Below are positions 40,360 through 48,482 of a DNA stretch of 52,801 nt, piece by piece. How positions within the stretch are numbered: position 1 is the first letter of the stretch; every line of letters starts with the position of its first letter. The stretch comes from Halomonas colorata (GTDB taxonomy: Bacteria; Pseudomonadota; Gammaproteobacteria; Pseudomonadales; Halomonadaceae): contig NZ_JABUZA010000033.1 in assembly GCF_014897985.1 (NCBI RefSeq), forward strand, positions 1-52,801, written 5' to 3'. The notes beneath the pieces were generated by a model that saw only the letters and a program-made list of their open reading frames with translations, searched no databases and was not told where the DNA came from. The position numbers and the translations under genes are program-made.

Positions 40360-41413
40360 AATTGCAGTTTTTGGTGGCATGGGTGAAGTCGGGAGCTATG
40401 TGGTTGAAGCGCTCAGAGCTTTGGGATATCACCCTGCGATTATCGGGCGCCAGCCTCGCCCCGAGGTAGCGAATTATCAACGGGCGGATCTGTTTGATGC
40501 CCGGCGGGTTGAGGAAATCTGCGCTTCCCACGATATGGTGATCAACGCTGCGGGTCCGGCGGCGGTGATTCGGGATCACGTCGCACGGATCGCCCTTCTG
40601 AAGGGGGTTCCCTACGTTGATGTAGGGGGTGAAGAAGATGTATTTACCTCTCTTGCTGAAAGACAGGGTCAGGCTTCATCCCCTTGTGTTTTGGGGGCCG
40701 GGTTTGTTCCTGGCTTCAGTTCGCTGCTGGCATACCTTGTCCGGAAGAAAATGCAGCGTGTGGATAAATTTGAACTGTATGTCGGTGGTATCGAAGTTTT
40801 CACCCCCACCTCCGCGAAAGATTTTCTTGCCAGCCTGAGTCAAAGGGAATCTTACAGCGGTTGTGGTGTGGTCGGTGGCCGGATCACTCGAATTGCCACC
40901 AGAGAAGGGGTGGCGCCGATACCAGGAGCCCCGGTCTTCTCGGCTTTACCTTATCTGAGTGCGGAACATCAGAGAGTCGCGCGGTCATTGTCATTCGATC
41001 ACTATCGGGCCTATAACCTGATCGCCGATAAGCACTTGGTGCTTGCGGATCAGGGAGATCCGTCTGGCCGTTTGAATGCGCTGGTGGCGGCCAGTGAAGC
41101 GCTTACATCTCAGCATGGAACGCAACAGTACTGTGTGGTGCATGCCCGGGGCTGGCTGGCTGATCAGCCGGTCCGGTTTGAGCTGAACTGCCGGTTCGAT
41201 AACGGCTACCGACTGACGGGCTGGGTGGCAGCCGTGACAGCCGACCAGTTGATCCGACGGAGCCGCCGGCAGCGCCCGAGCCTATGCTGGCTATCTGAAG
41301 CTGTCGAGATTGAATCCTTGCTGGAGCAACTGTCGCAGGCGAATCTTTTCCGTCATTGGGAAATGTCATTGACCCCGGATGAAGAGGTCGTGTTTGAGGA
41401 GGGAGTTTTATGA
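40352..41413 (+). CDS. Saccharopine-dehydrogenase-like oxidoreductase
   Basis: The 353-residue protein overlaps the NRPS stop by 8 bases. It begins with a Rossmann motif, AVFGGMGEVGSY. It then shows MVINAAGP and VPYVDVGGEEDV, as in the saccharopine dehydrogenase NADP-binding fold. A C-terminal domain follows (CRFDNGYRLTGWVAA). Related proteins occur in some natural-product clusters, but this enzyme is not part of the classic yersiniabactin or pyochelin set. Its tight coupling shows it acts on the product or an intermediate, perhaps as a ketoreductase or imine reductase. That could compensate for the missing ketoreductase in the assembly line; this is inference. Confidence 0.85.
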   Translation: MAEIAVFGGMGEVGSYVVEALRALGYHPAIIGRQPRPEVANYQRADLFDARRVEEICASHDMVINAAGPAAVIRDHVARIALLKGVPYVDVGGEEDVFTSLAERQGQASSPCVLGAGFVPGFSSLLAYLVRKKMQRVDKFELYVGGIEVFTPTSAKDFLASLSQRESYSGCGVVGGRITRIATREGVAPIPGAPVFSALPYLSAEHQRVARSLSFDHYRAYNLIADKHLVLADQGDPSGRLNALVAASEALTSQHGTQQYCVVHARGWLADQPVRFELNCRFDNGYRLTGWVAAVTADQLIRRSRRQRPSLCWLSEAVEIESLLEQLSQANLFRHWEMSLTPDEEVVFEEGVL

Positions 41414-42567
41414 CGACGAGACCTGTAAGCCAGGCGTCCACTAAAACCTATCGGGTGATTGTTTGCGGAACGTTATTCGGTCAGGTCTATCTGTCGGCCT
41501 TTCAGCGACATTTTCCTCAGTTTGAACTGTCGGGTATCCTCGCTCGTGGAAGTGAACGATCACAACTCCTGGCCGACCGGTACGGGGTTCCCCTGTATCA
41601 GAACGTAGAGCAGTTACCGGATGATATCGACATTGCCTGTGTGGTGGTGCGATCAGCCATTGTAGGCGGGCAGGGAAGTGAGCTTGCTACCTCGTTGCTG
41701 GCGCGGGGAATTCACGTCTTGCAGGAACACCCGGTTTACGAAAAAGATGTGGTGGAATGTCTAAAGCTGGCCAGAGAAAAGGGTTGCCAGTATCAGATTA
41801 ATACCCATTATCCGACGGTGCCGGCAGTTCAGCATTTCATTGATTATTGTCAGGCCGCGAAGCAGAGCCAGCAACCCTTGTTTATTGAAGCCACCTGTGG
41901 TGTTCAGGTCATTTGTGGATTGCTGGATATACTCTCCCGTGCGCTGGGATGTGTTGCTCCCTATGAATTCTATGCCAGCCCCAGACTCCCTGCCTCCTTG
42001 CACCGTAAGGCCCGCTGTACGCCGCCGTACCAAGTGGTTCAAGGAATCTTTGCCGGGGTTCCGCTGACACTCAAGATCCAGAATCAGCTCGACCCGAATG
42101 ATCCGGATAATCACTTTCATATCATGCATCGCATCACGATAGGTCTGCCAAGCGGGAACCTGATGCTAGTGAACACGCACGGTCCGGTGTTGTGGAACCG
42201 GACCTTCTATATCCCCCGCCATGAAACCCGGCAAGGTGTGCGGGAACTCGTCGACAAGCAGCAGGCTGGTGATTTTTATACGCCACCGCTCTGCGAAGTC
42301 ATCTATCAGGGTAGCGCTTCACTGGAAGAAATTCTGGAGCGGCACTGGTCACAGGCGATTCGCAGTGCACTGCGTCAGTTTGCCTCCCAGATTGAGCAAC
42401 CTTCGCCTAAAACTGCCCAGAGCCTTTTATCCCAAGCTGCAGTCTGGAAATCGCTGATGAGCTGTGTCGGGAATCCTGAAGTCATTCAGGCAGCCGCACC
42501 GGTCCGGACTCAGCCGGATATTCAGCAATGGTTAACGGCCTACGACCAAGGAGGGCAGTATGCATAA
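41410..42567 (+). CDS. Thiazolinyl imide reductase (Irp3/PchG type)
   Basis: The 385-residue protein begins VIVCGTLFGQVYLSAF, the NADPH-binding motif of this family, and contains VLQEHPVYEKDV and YQINTHYPTVPAV, typical of Irp3/PchG. In yersiniabactin and pyochelin synthesis these enzymes reduce one thiazoline ring to thiazolidine while the chain is bound to the NRPS. This predicts at least one thiazolidine in the product, fitting a methylated ring from the last module. The ATG overlaps the preceding stop, and the stop overlaps the following gene by 8 bases. Confidence 0.95.
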   Translation: MTTRPVSQASTKTYRVIVCGTLFGQVYLSAFQRHFPQFELSGILARGSERSQLLADRYGVPLYQNVEQLPDDIDIACVVVRSAIVGGQGSELATSLLARGIHVLQEHPVYEKDVVECLKLAREKGCQYQINTHYPTVPAVQHFIDYCQAAKQSQQPLFIEATCGVQVICGLLDILSRALGCVAPYEFYASPRLPASLHRKARCTPPYQVVQGIFAGVPLTLKIQNQLDPNDPDNHFHIMHRITIGLPSGNLMLVNTHGPVLWNRTFYIPRHETRQGVRELVDKQQAGDFYTPPLCEVIYQGSASLEEILERHWSQAIRSALRQFASQIEQPSPKTAQSLLSQAAVWKSLMSCVGNPEVIQAAAPVRTQPDIQQWLTAYDQGGQYA

Positions 42568-43300
42568 GCAACTGAGACTGGTTAAACCTGGAACGAGACG
42601 CCAGTTGATCTGTTTTCATTTTGCTGGCGGTAACGCCGAATATTTTCTGCCCTGGAAAAATCATCTTGATGCACAGACTGCGGTTTATGCGGTGCAACTG
42701 CCAGGTCGCGGTCAGAGGCTGGCGGAAGGGCTGAAGACCTGCCTACACCAGTGTGCGGATGAGGTGGTCGGCAGTTTGGCGATGTTACCTCAGCGGCCTA
42801 CGTTTTTCTTTGGACACAGTATGGGGGCCACCCTGGCATTTGAAACGGCGCTACGGTGGGAAAAACGCGGCCAGTCACTGGAGCACTTATTTATTTCCGG
42901 TCGTATGCCTCCTGATCAGAACAGTGGAACGGATTACTACCGCCGAAGTGATCAGGAGTTGATTGAGAAGGTCTCAGCATTGGGTGGTACGGCATCAGAT
43001 GTATTTGCGTGTCAGGCTTTAAGAGAGTTAGTGATGCCAATCTTGAGAGCAGATTTCGAGGCAATAGAAACCTATCAGCGCCGGAATTTCGACACGCTTT
43101 CCTGTCCGGTGAGTGCACTGTTGGGGCGGCGAGATACCGAGGTTAGGTCTGATGAAATTTGTCGTTGGGCTGAGGTGACGAGCGGGAGATTCGAGTTTCA
43201 GGGTTTTCAAGGTGGGCACTTTTATTTAAATGAGAAGAGTCATCATTTTTTTCAATATCTGAAAAATAAGATATCTGAATATGATAAGTGCGTTTATTGA
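42560..43300 (+). CDS. Type II thioesterase (Irp4/YbtT type)
   Basis: The 246-residue alpha/beta hydrolase has CFHFAGGNAEYF, then FFGHSMGATLAFE with the catalytic Ser, then a GRRDTEV aspartate region and GGHFYL with the His. Such stand-alone thioesterases remove wrong acyl groups from carrier proteins and so keep the assembly line active. Overlap with the reductase gene by 8 bases supports co-translation. A 29-base gap follows before the transporter gene. Confidence 0.93.
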   Translation: MHKQLRLVKPGTRRQLICFHFAGGNAEYFLPWKNHLDAQTAVYAVQLPGRGQRLAEGLKTCLHQCADEVVGSLAMLPQRPTFFFGHSMGATLAFETALRWEKRGQSLEHLFISGRMPPDQNSGTDYYRRSDQELIEKVSALGGTASDVFACQALRELVMPILRADFEAIETYQRRNFDTLSCPVSALLGRRDTEVRSDEICRWAEVTSGRFEFQGFQGGHFYLNEKSHHFFQYLKNKISEYDKCVY

Positions 43301-43329
43301 GGCGGGATTTAATTTTCGAGGCTTTTAAA

Positions 43330-45123
43330 TTGAAAAATCAAACGGTTGAATGGTTTGTGGAGCTGGTTGGTAGCCAGAAGCGTCGGTTAATCGTTTCTAT
43401 GATTTTGGCTGTGATTTATGCTTTGTTGACTATCGTTCCTTATCTGATTATCTATCAAATGATCGATGGTTTTGTAAATGGCACTATAACTGGAACAAAA
43501 GAAGTGTGGTACTGGGTGTTGGCTGCCGGAAGCGCACTGGTTGCAAAGATGGCATTTCAACTATTATCCGGATTATTGTCACATAAAGCGGCTTTTCAGT
43601 TGTTGTTTGAACTCCGGCAAAAGCTGGTGGATAGTGTTGGCCGATTAACCTTGGGTGAAAGTAATAAGCAAGCTTCAGCGACGGTAAAAAAAATTATTGC
43701 CGATGATGTAGATAAAGTAGAAACATTTATAGCGCACCATATGCCCGATATGGCCGCAGCAATTGTGATGCCCATAGTTGCGACGCTTGCTTTGTTTTAT
43801 ATTGACTGGCGTCTGGCTTTGCTGGCTATTCTGCCTCTTCCGATTGCAATTTTCCTGCAAGTGAAGATGTTTAAAGGGTTTAATCAGCGGGTTGAACGTT
43901 ATTATCAAGTGGTTGGTGATCTGCATATCTGTATTGTCGACTTTGTTAAATCGATTCAGGTAGTAAAAGCCTTCAATATAAAGGTGAGCTCCTATCAGAA
44001 ATACCGCCAGGCCGTTGCAGCTCACCATGAACTGGTCACCAACTGGTTGCTGGATACTAAAACCCCGGCTGCGCTGTTTAAGTTATCGCTTGAACTCGGC
44101 TTCATATTTATACTTCCGGTCAGCGTATGGCTTCATGCAGAGGGTAGTCTGAGCTTGCCAACCTTGTTCGTTTTTATGCTGCTTGGAGTAGGGTTAATGC
44201 AGCCTTTATATAACCTGGTTGAATTTGGGGGCATGTTCAGCGAAATGTTGAAAGGGGTCGAGTCGATCCAGCGTTTCTGTACCCATAAACCGCAGCAGGA
44301 AGGTGACTCACTTCAGGCTGTAGTCAGCACAGATATTTGTTTTGATCAGGTGAGCTTTACCCATGATGGAGCCACGGACAAGACGTTGGATGAAGTCTCG
44401 TTTGTCGCCGAACAAGGCAGGATTACAGCAATCGTAGGCCCTTCTGGTGCTGGTAAAACTACAATTGCACAGTTGATCCCACGCTTTTTTGATAACCAGA
44501 GCGGAAGCATCCGGATTGGTGGTGTTCCGGTCCAGCAGTTTCCTTTAAATCAATTGATGTCGTTGGTGAGTTTTGTTTTTCAGGATGTGTTTATTTTTGA
44601 ACAGTCAATTGCCGACAATATTCGTATGGGTAACGAGGCGCTTTCTCTTGCCGAAGTAGAAAGTGCAGCAATAGCCGCCTGTGCCCATGAGTTCATTCAG
44701 GAAATGCCGGATGGGTATCAGACTATCGTTAAACAGGGGAGTTTAAGTGGAGGGCAGGCTCAGCGGATTGCGATAGCAAGAGCGCTGGCTAAAAACTCTC
44801 CTATCCTCATTTTGGACGAAGCCACAGCCTATGCCGATGCCCGGAATGAAGTCCGGATTCAGCAGGCGATTTCCCGTTTAATGCGTGGCAGAACAGTACT
44901 CGTGATTGCTCACCGGCTCAATACCCTGACTCAGGTCGATAAGATCGTTGTGATTCAGGACGGCAGGAATGTTTCACAAGGTACCCACACACAGTTGCTT
45001 GCAGAGTGCGAATTGTACCAAGCGATGTGGAATGCTCATCAACGAACCAAGCAGTGGCGGATGACAGAGAAACAACTGACGCAGCAAAGCGAATTGTATT
45101 TAGTGGGAAAAGAGACATGTTGA
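43330..45123 (+). CDS. Half-ABC transporter, YbtP/Irp6 type
   Basis: The 597-residue protein joins a six-span membrane domain (about 20-300) to an ATPase domain: Walker A GPSGAGKTT, signature LSGGQAQR, Walker B ILILDEAT. The unusual D-loop AYADARNE is like that of YbtP relatives. Start choice: TTG 43330 has GAGG at eight bases; an in-frame GTG at 43288 would overlap the thioesterase end. With the next gene it should form a heterodimer in the inner membrane. YbtP and YbtQ import metal-siderophore complexes despite having exporter-like folds. Overlap with the next gene supports pairing. Confidence 0.9.
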   Translation: MKNQTVEWFVELVGSQKRRLIVSMILAVIYALLTIVPYLIIYQMIDGFVNGTITGTKEVWYWVLAAGSALVAKMAFQLLSGLLSHKAAFQLLFELRQKLVDSVGRLTLGESNKQASATVKKIIADDVDKVETFIAHHMPDMAAAIVMPIVATLALFYIDWRLALLAILPLPIAIFLQVKMFKGFNQRVERYYQVVGDLHICIVDFVKSIQVVKAFNIKVSSYQKYRQAVAAHHELVTNWLLDTKTPAALFKLSLELGFIFILPVSVWLHAEGSLSLPTLFVFMLLGVGLMQPLYNLVEFGGMFSEMLKGVESIQRFCTHKPQQEGDSLQAVVSTDICFDQVSFTHDGATDKTLDEVSFVAEQGRITAIVGPSGAGKTTIAQLIPRFFDNQSGSIRIGGVPVQQFPLNQLMSLVSFVFQDVFIFEQSIADNIRMGNEALSLAEVESAAIAACAHEFIQEMPDGYQTIVKQGSLSGGQAQRIAIARALAKNSPILILDEATAYADARNEVRIQQAISRLMRGRTVLVIAHRLNTLTQVDKIVVIQDGRNVSQGTHTQLLAECELYQAMWNAHQRTKQWRMTEKQLTQQSELYLVGKETC

Positions 45124-46868
45124 AAATCAAAACATTGAAACGACTGACGGGCTCTTCCTTAAAAGGCCTTAAGTTCACAATAGGTCTGACGGTACTGGAC
45201 GCTTTTTTTGCCTCGGCTCCGTATGGGTTTCTCTACTATATTCTGCTGGATATGCTGTCAGCCAATCCCAGTCTTCAATATCAGCTCAGCCTGGTAATGT
45301 GGTGTGTGATCATGATGGTAGCGCGCGTATTCCTGGCACGTGCGATTCATCTGAAGATTAATTTGATTGGCTTTGCTGCCGGGCGCCAAATTCGGGAACG
45401 ACTGGGTGAGCATCTCAGAAAAATGCCGATGGGTTTTTTTCAAAGCTCCGATTTCGGCAATATTAACAATAGATTACTAAAAGATGTCGATCTCATTGAG
45501 CGGATCTTTACCCATCTCTATGCGCCTATGATCGCAACGGCTTCAGTGCTGATCTTTTTTGCACTGGGGCTGACACTGAAAGACTGGCGTATGGGTCTTG
45601 CGATGATGTCGACGCTCCCTCTGGCGGTGGTGGCTTATTGGCTGACACGCAACTATGCCCGAAAGTGGCAAGATCATATGCAGGGGTTGATGCACCAGCT
45701 CAACGATGCGGTGATGGAGTATGTGGATGGGCTGAAAGAACTGAAGTCCCATCAGATGGTCGGCAGTATGTTTAAACGTCTGGACTCGGTTTTGAATCAG
45801 ACTCGGCAGAAAGCAATGAAAGCCGAGGTTGCCGCGGTCTGGCCAGTATATAGCTTTAATTTCCTGGTTGAGGTCGGGTTTATCGTATTACTGGTGGCTG
45901 TGACCTGGGCCTGGTTAGGGGAATCGCTGACCCTGGCTGAAGTGCTGCTGTTTTTGATCGCTGCGACGCGTTTCTTCCGTCCGTTGCTGAATATGTCGAT
46001 GTTTCTGGCCGAACTGAACTTCCTCAACCTGGCTGTTGGACGGGTTGATGAACTGATTGCACTGCCGCAGTTATGCGGTGGTTCGAAAAGACCGAAATTG
46101 CAGGACATGACGGTTCGAATGGAAGACGTGAGCTTTTCTTATCCCGGTTCGGCCACTGTGTTTCAGCACTTTAGCCTCACTCTTGAAAGCGGGAAAATTA
46201 CTGCATTGGTTGGCCCGTCCGGATCAGGTAAATCAACGGCAGCCTCCCTGATCGCGCGTTTTTGGGAGTTGGATGAAGGAGCGATTTGGGTTGGTGATCT
46301 GCAAAACCCGGTGAAACTGACCGAGATGGATGAAGAGTACTGGCTGCAACATGTTAGTGTGGTTTTTCAGGCCAGTTATCTATTTAACGACACCATTGCA
46401 AATAATCTGCGGGTCGCCAGACCAGGCGCGAGTGACGATGAATTATGGCAGGCGCTGGAGATGGCAAAGCTGGCTGCACGTGTGCGGGCTATGCCTGATG
46501 GGATGGAGACAGAAATAGGGGCGGCTGGGGTACATTTATCCGGAGGTGAGCAGCAGCGCCTGTCGATCGCCAGGGCGATGCTTAAAGATGCTCCCTTTGT
46601 GATCCTGGATGAAGCAACTGCATCCCTGGACCCTGAAAATGAATATGAGATTCAGATGGCTATACAGGCTTTGATTCAAAAGAAAACGGTTCTCGTGATT
46701 GCCCATAAATTATCCACGATTCAGCATGCGGATCAGATTGTGGTTCTTGACCAAGGCAAAATTGTTGAACAGGGGCAGCATAGTGAGTTGTTGGCCAATC
46801 AGTCCTTGTACCACGAGTTATGGCATCTGCAGCATCAGTCCCAGAGCTGGGTGTTGGCTGCCGGGTAG
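45117..46868 (+). CDS. Half-ABC transporter, YbtQ/Irp7 type
   Basis: The 583-residue protein has the same plan: membrane domain (about 15-310), then Walker A GPSGSGKST, signature LSGGEQQR and Walker B FVILDEATASLD. The ATG at 45117 overlaps the previous gene by 7 bases; longer readings run into that gene and are rejected. It is the presumed partner of the upstream half-transporter for uptake of the ferri-siderophore through the inner membrane. Confidence 0.92.
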   Translation: MLKIKTLKRLTGSSLKGLKFTIGLTVLDAFFASAPYGFLYYILLDMLSANPSLQYQLSLVMWCVIMMVARVFLARAIHLKINLIGFAAGRQIRERLGEHLRKMPMGFFQSSDFGNINNRLLKDVDLIERIFTHLYAPMIATASVLIFFALGLTLKDWRMGLAMMSTLPLAVVAYWLTRNYARKWQDHMQGLMHQLNDAVMEYVDGLKELKSHQMVGSMFKRLDSVLNQTRQKAMKAEVAAVWPVYSFNFLVEVGFIVLLVAVTWAWLGESLTLAEVLLFLIAATRFFRPLLNMSMFLAELNFLNLAVGRVDELIALPQLCGGSKRPKLQDMTVRMEDVSFSYPGSATVFQHFSLTLESGKITALVGPSGSGKSTAASLIARFWELDEGAIWVGDLQNPVKLTEMDEEYWLQHVSVVFQASYLFNDTIANNLRVARPGASDDELWQALEMAKLAARVRAMPDGMETEIGAAGVHLSGGEQQRLSIARAMLKDAPFVILDEATASLDPENEYEIQMAIQALIQKKTVLVIAHKLSTIQHADQIVVLDQGKIVEQGQHSELLANQSLYHELWHLQHQSQSWVLAAG

Positions 46869-46875
46869 ACAGGCC

Positions 46876-48177
46876 ATGGATGAATCACGAAAAGGTCGAA
46901 ATATTGAGATGTATACACATGAACTATCCGGACAGCAGAAGCAGCTGTCGCCGTCTTCGGGCCCAGGTAAGAAACTGATAGTTATACTCTTCTGCTTATA
47001 CCTGACTCAGGGATTGCCCATGGGACTGGTATTTCATGCGGTCCCCACGTTGTTGAGATCTTCACAGTTGTCATTGGAAATGACGGCTATGGTCCCGTTG
47101 GCAGGTCTCTTCTGGGCACTGAAATTTTTATGGAGCCCCTTTGTTGATAACCACTGTATTGCTCGCATTGGCTATAGAAAGTCGTGGATCATTCCAATGC
47201 AGTTACTCATGGCGGGATCGATTTATTGTTTATCCTTCATTGAGATTGATGAAGCATCGCTATTCAGCCTGATGATATTTCTGGCAATCATGTCTTTTGC
47301 CGGCTCTACACAGGATATCGCCACGGATGGATTTGCGGCCGAGAATAGTCAATCCGACTACCTGGGGCTAATCAATACCATTCAGATGTCGGGAATATTG
47401 GTGGGTTTGTTGGTTGCCGGGCCGCTGGCATTGGTATTGTTTGAATATCTCGGTTATCACCACACCTATATAGCCTTGTCTGTTCTGGTGCTCCTGTCGT
47501 TATTACCGGTCTTGTTTTGGTCAGAAAAGGTTCGGGTGGGGCAGAGGCATCGAGCCGAAAAAGCGTCGCTCAGACTGTTTTTTCGTACACCGCTTGCAAC
47601 ATCGAGTCTGGTTTTATGTTCTCTGGTCACGGTTTACGGGGTGGTGATTCTGGCCATTTCGAGATTTATCCTGGTAGACGGGGGGTGGTCGATGACAGAG
47701 ATAGGTACGCTTACTGGCGTGGCCCATTTGATGATGATGTTAGTTGGTTGTCTATTTGCGAGTGTGGTTATTCAATGGCGGGGATATCGCTTTACACTGG
47801 CAGCAGGACTGGTGATGGTCCTTTTCGGCGGAGGGTTGTGGCTTTGTTTGGCTCAGGCGTTGATTTCTGCGAATTGGTTTGTCTGGATGAGTGCGCTGGT
47901 TGTAGGTCTGGGGATGGGGTTGGTGGCGGTCAGCACCTATACCTACACAATGCGTTTTTCGCAGAGAACACCGCAGCCAGGGACGAACATCGCTATTTTT
48001 CAAAGCACTCAGACTTTGTGTGAAATTGTATTTTCATCGATTGCTACTTATGTTGCCGGCAGCCTGGGTTACAGCGTTGTTTTTGTTGCTGGGTCCTGTC
48101 TTGCGCTGCTGTGCCTGGTCGCGTTATTCAAGCTTCGTTATTACGCGCACTTTAATCAGCAATTAATGCCCGCTTAA
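46876..48177 (+). CDS. MFS transporter, YbtX/Irp8 type
   Basis: The 433-residue protein has about twelve hydrophobic segments and the AmpG/YbtX-like pattern: LYLTQGLPMGLVFHAVPTLL, LFWALKFLWSPFVD, AGSTQDIATDGFA. In yersiniabactin systems the equivalent (YbtX) is linked to export or zinc acquisition. Start at ATG 46876, 8 bases after the ABC gene; ATG 46909 is an alternative. A terminator follows at 48189, so this closes the long operon from 23429. Confidence 0.88.
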   Translation: MDESRKGRNIEMYTHELSGQQKQLSPSSGPGKKLIVILFCLYLTQGLPMGLVFHAVPTLLRSSQLSLEMTAMVPLAGLFWALKFLWSPFVDNHCIARIGYRKSWIIPMQLLMAGSIYCLSFIEIDEASLFSLMIFLAIMSFAGSTQDIATDGFAAENSQSDYLGLINTIQMSGILVGLLVAGPLALVLFEYLGYHHTYIALSVLVLLSLLPVLFWSEKVRVGQRHRAEKASLRLFFRTPLATSSLVLCSLVTVYGVVILAISRFILVDGGWSMTEIGTLTGVAHLMMMLVGCLFASVVIQWRGYRFTLAAGLVMVLFGGGLWLCLAQALISANWFVWMSALVVGLGMGLVAVSTYTYTMRFSQRTPQPGTNIAIFQSTQTLCEIVFSSIATYVAGSLGYSVVFVAGSCLALLCLVALFKLRYYAHFNQQLMPA

Positions 48178-48188
48178 TTTGCGGGCCC

Positions 48189-48221
48189 CCAGCGCTGAAT
48201 CTATCAGGGCTGGTTTCTTTT
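48189..48221 (+). terminator. Terminator of the biosynthesis/transport operon
   Basis: CCAGCGCTGA (48189-48198) and TCAGGGCTGG (48204-48213) form a ten-base stem with one mismatch, followed by TTTCTTTT. It lies 12 bases after the MFS stop. Confidence 0.75.
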
Positions 48222-48263
48222 CTGTTTGTTTTTTTATCCAGCGTTCATCTGTTCCAAAAAAAT

Positions 48264-48282
48264 CTCAATGATAATCAATCGC
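48264..48282. promoter_or_regulatory. Fur box 3, upstream of the receptor gene
   Basis: CTCAATGATAATCAATCGC matches the Fur consensus at about 13 of 19 positions, with a perfect AATGATAATCA core. It shows that the receptor is controlled by iron separately from the biosynthetic operon. Confidence 0.7.
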
Positions 48283-48304
48283 ATTATTGATTTTGCATGA
48301 CTGA

Positions 48305-48325
48305 TTTGCAATACTGTGTTGCAAA
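48305..48325. promoter_or_regulatory. Palindrome shared with the NRPS promoter (site 2)
   Basis: TTTGCAA-TACTGTG-TTGCAAA, a perfect inverted repeat of seven bases with a seven-base spacer, 23 bases after the CATTATTGA that follows Fur box 3. The NRPS upstream region has the same arrangement at 22858-22878. It is a candidate operator for a co-regulator not encoded in this window. The rest of 48326-48482 is leader without a visible gene. Confidence 0.6.
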
Positions 48326-48482
48326 TTGGTTGTCTGGCGCTTTAAGAGTCCAGATTCGCGATTTCTTTGACACAAATTAATGCTTTCATCCCAACCAGTG
48401 CATAGCTGTTTTGTGCTCTGAATTCTTTATTCGGAGTCCCGCTTATTTTGATTTTTATCTTAATAGTATGAGGAATATAAGA

